A DNA stretch of 64,000 bases from Acidovorax kalamii (lineage in GTDB: Bacteria > Pseudomonadota > Gammaproteobacteria > Burkholderiales > Burkholderiaceae_C). The notes below the pieces were generated by a model. That model searched no databases and had not been told where the DNA came from. It saw only the letters and a program-made list of their open reading frames with translations. Below, piece by piece: positions 8,891 through 17,123 of the stretch. The translations under genes were made by a program, and so were the position numbers. The DNA lies in NCBI RefSeq assembly GCF_002245625.1, contig NZ_NOIG01000009.1:1-64000 (forward strand), given 5' to 3'. Within the stretch, counting starts at the first letter, position 1. Every line of letters starts with the position of its first letter.

Positions 8891-10000
8891 ATGGTCACTG
8901 CAACACCAGACCAGACCCTTGAAATCCTGCATCTTGAAGATTCACAGGCTGACCATGAACTTGCAGCGAGAACGCTGCGGCGGTCAGGGCTCCAGTGCCA
9001 GTTGCACCAGGTAGACACCCTCTCTGAATTCCAGCGCCTCACCGACTCCGGGGCATTCGACATCATCCTGGCAGATTACCGCCTGCCCGGCTTCACGGCA
9101 CTGGATGCGTGGGCGCATGTGGCGCAAAAGCCTCAGCATCCGCCGTTTGTCCTGCTCTCAGGCGCCATTGGCGAGGCGGCAGCAGTAGACGCCATGCGCC
9201 TGGGCGTGGCCGACTACCTGCTCAAGGACGATATCCAGCGCCTGCCCCACGTGATCGCGCGCGCGCTGGAGGTGCACGAAGCCCGGCGCATGCGCGAACA
9301 CGCCATGGCCGAGCTGGCCAGCTCCGAGCGCAGGCTCGCAGAGCTGGCAGAACACCTGCAAACCTCCATCGAGCAGGAGCGCGCCTCGATCGCGCGCGAG
9401 ATCCACGACGACATTGGCGGCGCACTGACGGCCGTGCGTTTTGATGTGGCCTGGATCGGCCGCCACAGCACCGACCCGGCCATGCAGGAACATGCCAACT
9501 CTGCCGCCGACATGCTGCAGCACGCCATCGGCGCCAGCCAGCGCATCATGATGAACCTGCGCCCCCCCATCCTGGAACAAGGCCTGGTGGCAGCCGTGCA
9601 GTGGCTCGCGGCGGGTTTTGAGCGGCGCACGGGGGTCCCCACCCGCGTTCAGAGCAGTAGCGACAGCATCGACACGCCTGCAGACATCCAGCTCGTGGCC
9701 TACCGCACCGCCCAGGAAGCCCTGACCAACATCTCCAAACACGCCCAGCCCAGCAAGGTGGACATCGAGCTCTCTGACAAGGAAGGGGTGCTGACCCTCG
9801 AAGTGGCAGACAACGGCCGGGGCATTGCGCCGGAGATGCGGGACAAACCCAAGGCCTTCGGCCTCAAGGGCCTGCAGGAAAGGGCGCGCACCGTGGGGGG
9901 CTGGCTGGACATCAGCAGTCGGCCGGGCCAGGGCACATCGGTCATCCTGTCCATCCCGCTACCATCGGCCCCACCAACAGCCCCAGGAGATGCGACGTGA
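8891..10000 (+). CDS. Soluble hybrid sensor kinase: receiver plus HisKA_3/HATPase
   Basis: A 369-residue protein without membrane segments. An N-terminal receiver domain (LHLEDSQADHE, phospho-acceptor D62 in ILADYRLPG) is joined through a coiled coil (about 130-160) to a NarX/DegS-type HisKA_3 domain with His172 in AREIHDDIGG and a HATPase domain with DNGRGI. The ATG at 8891 is chosen; the open frame extends upstream to a TTG at 8858. The stop overlaps the GTG of the next gene by four bases, so the two are translationally coupled and form a two-component pair. The input signal is unknown; it may be the receiver itself, fed by another kinase. Confidence 0.9.
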   Translation: MVTATPDQTLEILHLEDSQADHELAARTLRRSGLQCQLHQVDTLSEFQRLTDSGAFDIILADYRLPGFTALDAWAHVAQKPQHPPFVLLSGAIGEAAAVDAMRLGVADYLLKDDIQRLPHVIARALEVHEARRMREHAMAELASSERRLAELAEHLQTSIEQERASIAREIHDDIGGALTAVRFDVAWIGRHSTDPAMQEHANSAADMLQHAIGASQRIMMNLRPPILEQGLVAAVQWLAAGFERRTGVPTRVQSSSDSIDTPADIQLVAYRTAQEALTNISKHAQPSKVDIELSDKEGVLTLEVADNGRGIAPEMRDKPKAFGLKGLQERARTVGGWLDISSRPGQGTSVILSIPLPSAPPTAPGDAT

Positions 10001-10626
10001 TTCATGTGGTCCTGTGCGACGACCACGCCGTTTTGCGGCGCGGGATACGCGACACCCTCACCGAAGCGACCGATATCCAGGTCACCGGCGAAGCGGGGGG
10101 CTACTCCGAGCTGCGCGAGGTTCTGCGCACCGCCGCCTGCGATGTGCTGCTGCTGGACCTGAACATGCCGGGCCGCAGTGGGCTGGAAGTGCTCACCAGC
10201 CTGCGGGAGACCCATTCCGCCATCAAGGTGCTGGTGGTGTCCATGTACCCCGAGGACCAGTATGCGCTGCGCTGCCTCAAAGCGGGTGCGCAGGGCTATG
10301 CCAACAAGGCGGGGGACCCGGTCGAGCTGATTGCCGCCGTGCGCACGGTGATGCAGGGCCGCAAATACCTCACCGCAGAAGTGGCGCAGATGCTGGCGGA
10401 CAGCCTGGCCCAGCCGACCCCTGAAGCCCTGCACACCACGTTGTCGGAGCGGGAGCTGCAGACGCTGATCAAGATCGCCTCCGGGCGGCGGCTGTCGGAC
10501 ATTGCCGAAGAACTGATGCTGAGCCCCAAGACCGTGAGCGTGTACCGATCGCGCGTGCTGGAAAAGCTCAAGCTGTCCAACAACGCCGAACTCACCGTCT
10601 ACGCCATCCGCAACCAGCTGGTCTGA
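9997..10626 (+). CDS. LuxR/NarL-family response regulator
   Basis: 209 residues: a receiver domain with D8-D9 and phospho-acceptor D54 (LLLDLNMPGRSG), then a LuxR-type helix-turn-helix (about 143-205) with LSERELQTLIKIASGRR and SPKTVSVYRSRVLEKL. It starts at GTG 9997, overlapping the kinase stop as GTGA. It is the presumed target of the preceding kinase and converges with fliR. Its position between che and fli operons suggests, but does not prove, a role in motility control. The palindrome at 8841-8864 is a candidate site for autoregulation. Confidence 0.93.
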   Translation: MIHVVLCDDHAVLRRGIRDTLTEATDIQVTGEAGGYSELREVLRTAACDVLLLDLNMPGRSGLEVLTSLRETHSAIKVLVVSMYPEDQYALRCLKAGAQGYANKAGDPVELIAAVRTVMQGRKYLTAEVAQMLADSLAQPTPEALHTTLSERELQTLIKIASGRRLSDIAEELMLSPKTVSVYRSRVLEKLKLSNNAELTVYAIRNQLV

Positions 10627-10653
10627 GCCTGCAGGGGCAGCCGCTGCACCGCC

Positions 10654-11424
10654 CTACCGCTGCGCGGCAAACAGGTCCACGGCCTGCTGCATCAGTGCCA
10701 GCACGGGCTGCTCCAGCATGGGCAGGGTGGCGGCAATGCCCAGCATGCCCACCGTGAGCGTGACGGGGAAGCCCACCGCGTAAATGTTCATCTGCGGCGC
10801 CACGCGGGAGATGATGCCCATCGTGAGGTTGACGAACAGCAGCAGCGCAATCATGGGCAAGGCAATCCAGAGTGCGCTGGAGAAAAGCGACGCGCCCAGC
10901 TCGTGCAGCCGCATCTGCGCCAGCGACTGCAGGAAGTTGCCGTTGACCGGGAAACGGTCAAAGCTCTTGACCACCGCCATCAGGATCAGCAGGTGGCCGT
11001 TGATGACCACAAACAGCAACATGGCCATATGGCCAAAAAAGCGCGCCACGGCGCTGATCTGCGCATTGGACGAGGGGTCGAAAAAAGAGGCAAAGTTCAG
11101 CCCCATCTGCAACCCAATGATTTCCCCGGCCAGCTCCACTGCCGCGAACACCAGCCGCACCGAGAACCCGATGGCCAGCCCCACCGCCACCTGCTGCGCC
11201 ACGGCGCCCAGGGCCTCGCGGCCATTGACGCTGATGACCGGCTGCTCTCCCAGCACCCCCTGGGCACACAGCGCCACCAGGAAGGCCAGCCCGATCTTCA
11301 CGCGCATGGGGATCACCCGCATCGAGAACACCGGTGCCACCGAGAACAGGGCCAGGACCCGCAGAAAGGGCCACAGGATGGGCGAGAGCCAGGCCATGAT
11401 CTGCGCTTCGCTGAAAGTGATCAT
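10654..11424 (-). CDS. fliR: Flagellar type III export gate protein FliR
   Basis: Membrane component of the flagellar export gate, with FliP and FliQ. The 256-residue protein has about six hydrophobic segments and the family patterns VAPVFSMRVIPMRVKIG and GLQMGLNFASFFDP. It is the last gene of the fliLMNOPQR run, separated from fliQ by 77 bases that hold a copy of the dispersed repeat. It converges with the LuxR-type regulator. Confidence 0.96.
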   Translation of the reverse strand: MITFSEAQIMAWLSPILWPFLRVLALFSVAPVFSMRVIPMRVKIGLAFLVALCAQGVLGEQPVISVNGREALGAVAQQVAVGLAIGFSVRLVFAAVELAGEIIGLQMGLNFASFFDPSSNAQISAVARFFGHMAMLLFVVINGHLLILMAVVKSFDRFPVNGNFLQSLAQMRLHELGASLFSSALWIALPMIALLLFVNLTMGIISRVAPQMNIYAVGFPVTLTVGMLGIAATLPMLEQPVLALMQQAVDLFAAQR

Positions 11425-11447
11425 GGCATCAGATTGCTATATAAAAC

Positions 11448-11490
11448 ATAGCACATAGCGCTTGATGGAAGCGCGCAGAAGGCCTTTTTT
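11448..11490 (+). repeat. Dispersed repeat family 1, copy B
   Basis: It starts ATAGCACATAGCGCTT and ends AGAAGGCCTTTTTT. A 5-prime arm TTGCTAT (11434-11440) can pair with ATAGCA at the repeat start. It lies between fliQ and fliR. Confidence 0.75.
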
Positions 11491-11501
11491 ATAAACAAAC
11501 C

Positions 11502-11771
11502 CTAGCCAATCATCGACGGAATCGACTCGATGGTTCGGCGGATGAAGTCCACCAGCGTGCTGAGCATCCACGGCCCGGCAATGGCAAACACCACCATCGC
11601 AGCGATCAACTTGGGCACAAAGGCCAGCGTGGCTTCGTGGATCTGCGTGACCGCCTGGAAGATGCTCACGATCAGCCCCACCGCCATGACCACCCCGAGC
11701 ACCGGCATGGAGATCATCAGCAGCAGGGTCAGGGCGTCGCGCCCGATGGTCAATACCACTTGTGGAGTCAT
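11502..11771 (-). CDS. fliQ: Flagellar export gate protein FliQ
   Basis: Small export-gate subunit of 89 residues with two transmembrane helices, of normal family length. It starts MTPQVVLTIGRDAL and contains VSIFQAVTQIHEATL, a highly conserved loop. The open frame extends far upstream, but the ATG at 11771 lies 14 bases after fliP, gives the canonical N terminus and has GGGAGGAG shortly upstream. Confidence 0.95.
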   Translation of the reverse strand: MTPQVVLTIGRDALTLLLMISMPVLGVVMAVGLIVSIFQAVTQIHEATLAFVPKLIAAMVVFAIAGPWMLSTLVDFIRRTIESIPSMIG

Positions 11772-11785
11772 CGCATGCTCCTCCC

Positions 11786-12583
11786 TCAGGTTACAAAGCT
11801 GGCGGCCAGGGAGCCGATCAGCAGGTTCCAGCCGTCGGCCAGCACAAACAGCATGAGCTTGAACGGCAAGGCCACCAGCACCGGCGACAGCATCATCATG
11901 CCCAGGGACATCAGGATGCTCGACACCACCATGTCGATCACCAGGAAGGGAATGAAGATCATGAAACCGATCTGGAACGCCGACTTCAGCTCGCTGGTCA
12001 CAAACGCCGGGACCAGCACCCGCATCGGCGCGGTTTCTGCCGTCACATTCGGGTCCAGGCGGGCCAACCGCGAGAACAGCGCAAAGTCGGACTGCCGGGT
12101 CTGCTTGAGCATGAAACCGCGCATGGGCGCCTCGGCCTTGTCCAGCGCCTGCTCGAATGTGATGGTGTTGTTGGTGTAGGGCACATACGCCTCCTGGTAC
12201 ACACGGTCCAGGGTGGGGCCCATCACAAAAAAGGTCAGGAACAGCGACAAACCGATGATGACCTGGTTGGGCGGTGCGGACTGCGTTCCCAACGCCTGGC
12301 GCAGCAGGGACAACACAATCACGATACGGGTGAAGCCCGTCATCATGAGCAGCACGGCAGGCAAAAAGGACAGCGCCGTGAAGAACAGCAGTGTCTGGAT
12401 CGGCACCGAGTAGCTGGTGCCCGAGGGGCCGCTGCCCACCACCAGGGGCAGGCTGCCAGCCGCCTGCGCAAAGGCGGGGCCTTGCACGGCCAGCACCGCC
12501 AGGCCCATCAAAACAGCCAGCAGCCACCGGTGACCAGCGCTCCGTCCCTTGACTGGGGCGGGCAAGGGCAGTCTGTCAGCCAT
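11786..12583 (-). CDS. fliP: Flagellar export gate protein FliP
   Basis: Core export-gate protein of 265 residues. It has a cleavable signal peptide (hydrophobic run ending near AFAQA, about residue 35) and four membrane segments, with family patterns [29 protein letters not shown] and [17 protein letters not shown]. The ATG at 12583 overlaps the end of fliO by eight bases and is chosen over the longer open frame because it places a normal signal peptide at the N terminus. Confidence 0.96.
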   Translation of the reverse strand: MADRLPLPAPVKGRSAGHRWLLAVLMGLAVLAVQGPAFAQAAGSLPLVVGSGPSGTSYSVPIQTLLFFTALSFLPAVLLMMTGFTRIVIVLSLLRQALGTQSAPPNQVIIGLSLFLTFFVMGPTLDRVYQEAYVPYTNNTITFEQALDKAEAPMRGFMLKQTRQSDFALFSRLARLDPNVTAETAPMRVLVPAFVTSELKSAFQIGFMIFIPFLVIDMVVSSILMSLGMMMLSPVLVALPFKLMLFVLADGWNLLIGSLAASFVT

Positions 12584-12944
12584 GGCTTGCCTTTTCCGGC
12601 ACCCCGGCCACGGCAGCCATCTGCTGCGCAAACGAAGGCCCCTCAACCACCGTGGCCACACCCGCGCTGGCCGGCGATGGCGCGGGTGACACCGGCAGCA
12701 CATGCAGGCAACTCACCTGCTGGGCCGTCACGCCCAGCACCAGCCAGGTGCGCGCATGCTCGGGGCCGACCTCGACCGTGACCACCCGCTGCTGCGGCCC
12801 CACCGCTACCGCGGACACCACGCGTGACGCGCCCCCCGCAGCCGAGGTGCCGCCCGCATGGCGTTGCTGCAGGCGCCGCACCAGCCAGGGCAGCGCCGCC
12901 ATGGCCCCCACAAAGAGCACCACGATAAGCAAGGTCTGGGTCAT
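12576..12944 (-). CDS. fliO: Flagellar protein FliO
   Basis: Single-span membrane protein of 122 residues that helps assemble the FliP ring. A hydrophobic segment fills residues 2-20, followed by a basic cytoplasmic part with [19 protein letters not shown], the FliO/YscJ-like beta region. A GTG at 12959 inside the end of fliN could add five residues. Its place between fliN and fliP supports the call, since FliO sequences are weakly conserved. Confidence 0.9.
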   Translation of the reverse strand: MTQTLLIVVLFVGAMAALPWLVRRLQQRHAGGTSAAGGASRVVSAVAVGPQQRVVTVEVGPEHARTWLVLGVTAQQVSCLHVLPVSPAPSPASAGVATVVEGPSFAQQMAAVAGVPEKASHG

Positions 12945-12951
12945 GCTCCCA

Positions 12952-13395
12952 CTATCCACGGCTGACCCGGCGCAGGCGTTCGGACGGGGTCACCACGTCG
13001 GTGAGACGGATACCAAACTTGTCGTTCACCACCACCACCTCGCCCTGGGCGATGAGGTAGCCATTGACCAGCACGTCCATGGGCTCGCCCGCGAGCGCAT
13101 CCAGCTCCACCACCGAGCCTTGCGCCAGCTGGAGGATGTACTTGATGGGCACCTTGGTGCGCCCCAGCTCCACCGACAGCTGGACAGGGATGTCCAGCAC
13201 CATGTTGATGTCGTTGACAGTTCCATCCGCACCTGCAGAGCTGGAAAACGGCCGCACGGGCTCGCCGGACAGCGGGCCGCCCTGCTCTGCATCCGCCGGC
13301 TTGTCGTCGGTGCGTTTTTGCTCTTCCAGCGCCTCCGCCCAACCCGCAAACGGGTCGTCCGCGCCTGCGTCCTTGTTGTCTTCTTCAGTTGCCAT
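12952..13395 (-). CDS. fliN: Flagellar motor switch protein FliN
   Basis: Lower C-ring subunit of 147 residues. After a charged, variable N-terminal stretch of about 60 residues comes the conserved SpoA domain, with VLDIPVQLSVELGRTKVPI, QGSVVELD, LVNGYLIAQGEVVVVNDKF and GIRLTDVVTPSERL. It overlaps the end of fliM by 11 bases. Confidence 0.97.
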   Translation of the reverse strand: MATEEDNKDAGADDPFAGWAEALEEQKRTDDKPADAEQGGPLSGEPVRPFSSSAGADGTVNDINMVLDIPVQLSVELGRTKVPIKYILQLAQGSVVELDALAGEPMDVLVNGYLIAQGEVVVVNDKFGIRLTDVVTPSERLRRVSRG

Positions 13396-14389
13396 TTTTC
13401 TCTCCCAGCCAGCTCATGTCCGAATTACGCAGGCATTCTTCAATGCGGATGGCGTACTTGGAGTTGTGGGTTCCATACTGGCATTCAAAAATAGGAACCC
13501 CTCCGATCGATGCCCGGATGCGGGGCTCTCGGTCCAGCTCGATGAAGTCGCCTGGCTTCATGGCCAGCAACTGCTCCACCGTGGCGTCGGCCTTGGCCAG
13601 CTCTGCCACCAGCGTGACTTCTGCAGACTGGATTTCGCGCTTGAGCACGTTCACCCAGCGGCGGTCCACCTCGATGGAATCCCCCTGCGTGGACGAATAC
13701 AGCACATCGCGGATCGGCTCCAGCGTGGCATACGGCATGCAGACATGGATGGCACCGGAGAGATCTCCGATTTCCAGCTGGAAGGCCGTGGACACCACAA
13801 TTTCACTGGGCGTGGCGATGTTGGCAAACTGGGGCTGCATTTCCGAGCGCTGGTATTCCAGCTCCAGCGGGTAGATGCCCTGCCAGGCCTTCTTGTATTC
13901 GGCACAGATCACATCCACCAGGCGGTTGATGACACGCTGCTCGGTGGGCGAAAAATCGCGCCCTTCGATCCGGGTCTGGAACTTGCCGACCCCGCCATAC
14001 AGCGTGTCGATGATGCCGAACACCAGCGAAGGCTCGCACACGATGAGCCCGCTGCCACGCAGGGGACGGATCGCCACGATGTTGAAGTTGGTCGGCACTG
14101 CCAGCTCGCGCAGAAAAGCGCTGTAGCGCTGCACGGACACCGTGCCGACCGAAATTTCGGGACTGCGCCGGATGAAGTTGAACAGCCCGATGCGGAAGTT
14201 GCGCGCAAACCGCTCGTTGACGATTTCCATCGTCGGCATGCGGCCACGGACGATGCGTTCCTGGCTGGAGATGTCGTAGTTGCGTACGGACCCCGCCTCG
14301 GCCACTTCCTCGACCGACTTCTGGCTCTCGCCAGTGACCCCTTCGAGAAGGGCATCAACCTCTTCCTGCGAAAGAAATGAATCACTCAT
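13385..14389 (-). CDS. fliM: Flagellar motor switch protein FliM
   Basis: C-ring protein of 334 residues that receives phosphorylated CheY. The N-terminal peptide SDSFLSQEEVDALLEG is the CheY-binding motif, joined by a linker to the CheC-like middle domain and a C-terminal SpoA domain. The open frame runs upstream to 14530, but the ATG at 14389 gives the canonical start and follows fliL by 19 bases. Confidence 0.97.
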   Translation of the reverse strand: MSDSFLSQEEVDALLEGVTGESQKSVEEVAEAGSVRNYDISSQERIVRGRMPTMEIVNERFARNFRIGLFNFIRRSPEISVGTVSVQRYSAFLRELAVPTNFNIVAIRPLRGSGLIVCEPSLVFGIIDTLYGGVGKFQTRIEGRDFSPTEQRVINRLVDVICAEYKKAWQGIYPLELEYQRSEMQPQFANIATPSEIVVSTAFQLEIGDLSGAIHVCMPYATLEPIRDVLYSSTQGDSIEVDRRWVNVLKREIQSAEVTLVAELAKADATVEQLLAMKPGDFIELDREPRIRASIGGVPIFECQYGTHNSKYAIRIEECLRNSDMSWLGEKNGN

Positions 14390-14408
14390 GGCTGGTCCTT
14401 GCCCCGGT

Positions 14409-14990
14409 TCACTGAATGATGAAGTTGGAGAAGAGCACGCGCAGCACGGGGTTGCGTTCAGTGCGCTTGCGCGCTGGGCGGTCTTCGGCGTCTCCGTCCT
14501 GCTCGGCCTCTGCCACGCGTGCACGCTCACGTTCCGTTGGCACCGAATATCCCAGGGGGCGGGAAACTTCGCGGCGGATGTCGGCGGCCAGCTTCTCCTT
14601 GCCTTCGCGCACCAGCAGTTCAGCAGACGTGCGCTGGGACACCAGCATCAGGATGCCACTGCGGATGGTGGGCAGGTACAGCTTGACCTGCTCGGCGGTT
14701 TTGGCGTCTTCCAGCTCCAGGGTGATGCCAATCTGGGCAAAGCGGTCGCCGCCGGGGTCGGCCAGGTTGACCACCATGTTTTCCATGGGCAGAAAGGTCG
14801 GGGCCACCTTGGGCGCCTCTTTGCGGGCGGCCGGTGCACCGCCGCCTTCCTCCTCGTCCCCGTGCGAACGGGTCAGGAACCAGGCCGCCGCCCCGCCCCC
14901 GATCACCAGCACCGCCACAACGACGCCAATGATGATGATGAGCATCTTCTTGCTTTTCGCCGGAGCAGCTGCGGGTGGTGGGGCTGACAC
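14409..14990 (-). CDS. fliL: Flagellar basal-body protein FliL
   Basis: Inner-membrane protein of 193 residues that surrounds the stator. It has a short Pro/Ala/Lys-rich cytoplasmic start, one transmembrane helix (about 15-38), an acidic linker and a periplasmic domain with VNLADPGGDRFAQIGITLEL. I place the start at GTG 14990 because AAGGAAC lies just upstream; no nearer ATG keeps the membrane segment whole. It is the first gene of the fliLMNOPQR group, after a structured 318-base spacer. Confidence 0.93.
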   Translation of the reverse strand: MSAPPPAAAPAKSKKMLIIIIGVVVAVLVIGGGAAAWFLTRSHGDEEEGGGAPAARKEAPKVAPTFLPMENMVVNLADPGGDRFAQIGITLELEDAKTAEQVKLYLPTIRSGILMLVSQRTSAELLVREGKEKLAADIRREVSRPLGYSVPTERERARVAEAEQDGDAEDRPARKRTERNPVLRVLFSNFIIQ

Positions 14991-15308
14991 GATGGATGTT
15001 CCTTGCGGTAGGGAGCAGGCCGCGCCTGCGCTATCAAAGTGCAAGCAAAGCCGGATGGCCCATTATTGGACGGAGGTGTAACCAATAATAGCCAGAATAA
15101 AAGCCCAAAACCATGGCATTCACCGCGCTCTCCCCCTTGCCATTGGGATCCTCTGCGCGCATCGAGCGGCAAGGGGGCGCCGCAGATCGGGGTGGGTTGA
15201 TTGCGCATATCGGCAACAACGCAGGCCCCCCGAGGCCGCAGCCTTCTTGAAAGGGCACACAGCTGATACCCGTCAGTGTCAGCGCCCAGTCCACCGGGCG
15301 CTAGCCGG
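14991..15308. promoter_or_regulatory. Structured spacer between fliK and fliL
   Basis: There is no credible gene in these 318 bases. They hold three inverted repeats: ATTATTGG (15062-15069) with CCAATAAT (15082-15089), a perfect dyad close to fliL that looks like an operator; CCCCCTTGCC (15132-15141) with GGCAAGGGGG (15168-15177), a perfect 10-bp stem with a 26-base loop; and AGCGCCC (15281-15287) with GGGCGCT (15296-15302), just behind the fliK stop. The last may be a terminator, although no T run follows. Confidence 0.55.
15281..15302 (-). terminator. Hairpin after fliK
   Basis: A perfect 7-bp stem AGCGCCC/GGGCGCT with an 8-base loop begins 6 bases after the fliK stop on the minus strand. 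It lacks a T tract, so it may act with Rho or only stabilise the message end. Confidence 0.4.
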
Positions 15309-16643
15309 TCACACGAAGATGTCCACGGTGCGGTCGGGCCCGCTGCCGTCCCGCGCCAGCGATGCGGTGCCCACCGGTGCACTGGACAGCACCTGCGCCT
15401 GGCGGGCGCCATCGGGGCCACGGGGCTGCCCCGCGTCACCGCCCTGCGCACCTGCGCCATCCCGCGCAGAAGTCCCCACCGACATGCCGGACAGCACCAG
15501 GCCCTCGCTGCGCAGCAAATCCCTGAGCTGGGCCATGCTCTGGTCGAGCAGTTCGCGGGTCTGCGCCTGGTCACTGCGGAACGTGACATGCGCCTCATTG
15601 CCCGACAAGGACACGGAAACCTCGACGGGCTGGCCATCGCGATTGAGCGTCAACTCCGCGTTCTGCGTTTTCTGGTTCACCCAGTACGCCACCTGGTCGG
15701 CCACCTGCTCTTCTGCTCCGGCAGCACCGGGGTCCACAAACACGGCAGGGCTGTCGGTGTTGCCGGGCTCCACAGGGGACAGGCCCGCACTGCCATCGGA
15801 CCAAGCGCCCCCGCCAGCATGCCCCTCGCCAGAGCGGCCTCCCGCTGAGGGCTCGGCCCCCCGCGCCATCGCAGCCCCCGTGAACAACCCGTCGGCCAGC
15901 GCAGCAAAACCGCCCTCAGTCGCAGCGGGCGCACCGACGCCGCGCTCCACCGTGGCGCCACTGGCCATCACTCCTAAGGCCGGACGCTCATTGCCGGCGG
16001 CCTGGGTGAGTGCTGCTGCCGCCCCCTGGGCCACCGACAGGCGCTGCGTTGCGTCCCCAGCGGGGCTCGCCGTGGACAGCTCCGCGCCCCCCGCACCTCC
16101 TGCCCGCTGGGCCTGGGTGTTCTGCAGGCGCGCGAAGCTGCGGCCGAACCCGGCCACCGTGCTCTGAATGGCCCCGTCTTTGGTGTCCTTGAAATCTGCT
16201 GCGGTATCGAGTTTTGCGGTTTCCGCCACCAGCCCCTGGGGCAGCCCTCCGTTGGCCATCGTGCCATTCAGCGCCATGTCACCCAACGCTCCCGTGGCCA
16301 TGGAGGCTGCGCGCAATGTTCCATCGGCCTGCCGCACCAGTCCGGTGGCATCGCTCTGGGCAGAGGCAAACAAACCCTGCCAGGCCGCCAGGGCCGCAGC
16401 ATCCGCTTCGCCCTTCACGGCATCCGCCGAGATGTCGGCAGGGCTTGCCTCAGCCCCTGTCAGTTCCAGCGATCCGGTGTCCACAGACACCTCATCCAGC
16501 GCAGCCAGCAGAGCCAGAAACCCCCCTGCCGCTGCTGCGTCACTGGCATCCGCCCCTTGCTGCGCAGGCGCTTTGGCCCGTGTGGCGTGGGCCGCATGAG
16601 TGCCGCCTTGCGAGGAGGAAATTTTTCCCTGTTCCATGGTCAA
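15309..16643 (-). CDS. fliK: Flagellar hook-length control protein FliK
   Basis: Secreted ruler that sets hook length and switches export specificity. The 444-residue protein is mostly Ala/Gly/Ser-rich and low in complexity, with a conserved C-terminal domain (about 330-400) containing AELTLNRDGQPVEVSVSL and the helix-rich ELLDQSMAQLRDLL. It ends in TVDIFV. Its start overlaps the fliJ stop by four bases (ATGA). It is the last gene of the fliFGHIJK group. Confidence 0.92.
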   Translation of the reverse strand: MTMEQGKISSSQGGTHAAHATRAKAPAQQGADASDAAAAGGFLALLAALDEVSVDTGSLELTGAEASPADISADAVKGEADAAALAAWQGLFASAQSDATGLVRQADGTLRAASMATGALGDMALNGTMANGGLPQGLVAETAKLDTAADFKDTKDGAIQSTVAGFGRSFARLQNTQAQRAGGAGGAELSTASPAGDATQRLSVAQGAAAALTQAAGNERPALGVMASGATVERGVGAPAATEGGFAALADGLFTGAAMARGAEPSAGGRSGEGHAGGGAWSDGSAGLSPVEPGNTDSPAVFVDPGAAGAEEQVADQVAYWVNQKTQNAELTLNRDGQPVEVSVSLSGNEAHVTFRSDQAQTRELLDQSMAQLRDLLRSEGLVLSGMSVGTSARDGAGAQGGDAGQPRGPDGARQAQVLSSAPVGTASLARDGSGPDRTVDIFV

Positions 16644-17104
16644 TACTCCTGGCCCTGGGGCCCTTGGCTCGCGGTGCGGTACTGCAGCGCGGCCCGTTCA
16701 TCGGTCTGTTTTTGGTCTCTGCGCATTTGCTGCAGCTCCAGGTCGTGGCGCCGCTTGTCCACCACCTTGCGCAGGCTGGTGAGGCGCAATTCGGCCTCCA
16801 GCAACGCGCGCTGTGCGTTCTCCACACGCCCCGCCTGATCGCTGACCACCCCCGTCTGGATGCTGGCCGCATGCCCCAGGCGGTTCATGAACTGGTAGTG
16901 GTGGTACATCACCTCGGGCTGCATTGCGGTGTCGGCCTTCATCCCCCAGCGCGACTCGGTTTCACGGGCGTAGTCCTCCAGCTGGTCAAGCTGCGCACGC
17001 GCCGCTTGCTGTGCGGCCAGCGCGTCCTGCAGCACCTTGCGCGCGGCGTCCCGTTTGCGGGAGGCCACATCCACGGCAACGGTGAGGGAGTTCAGGCTGG
17101 ACAT
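16640..17104 (-). CDS. fliJ: Flagellar export chaperone FliJ
   Basis: A 154-residue protein predicted to be an antiparallel coiled coil almost throughout, which is the FliJ fold that sits in the FliI ring and helps deliver substrates. It has ARAQLDQLEDYARETESRW and several heptad-like stretches. FliJ sequences are weakly conserved; its position between fliI and fliK and the normal length make the call secure. Confidence 0.93.
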   Translation of the reverse strand: MSSLNSLTVAVDVASRKRDAARKVLQDALAAQQAARAQLDQLEDYARETESRWGMKADTAMQPEVMYHHYQFMNRLGHAASIQTGVVSDQAGRVENAQRALLEAELRLTSLRKVVDKRRHDLELQQMRRDQKQTDERAALQYRTASQGPQGQEY

Positions 17105-17123
17105 GATGGGCTACCGGCAGGTA

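Noticed and set aside
11762..12781. A 339-codon plus-strand open frame over fliP and fliO
   Set aside because: Gln/His/Arg-rich shadow of fliP and fliO, with no recognisable domain.
15034..15294. An 86-codon minus-strand open frame between fliK and fliL
   Set aside because: No family pattern and no ribosome binding site; the region is better explained by inverted repeats. I cannot fully exclude a small protein.
15309..15326. The FliK C terminus TVDIFV as a third copy of the VDLF tail
   Set aside because: It has an extra final residue and a different core, and FliK is an exported protein, so the likeness is probably chance.
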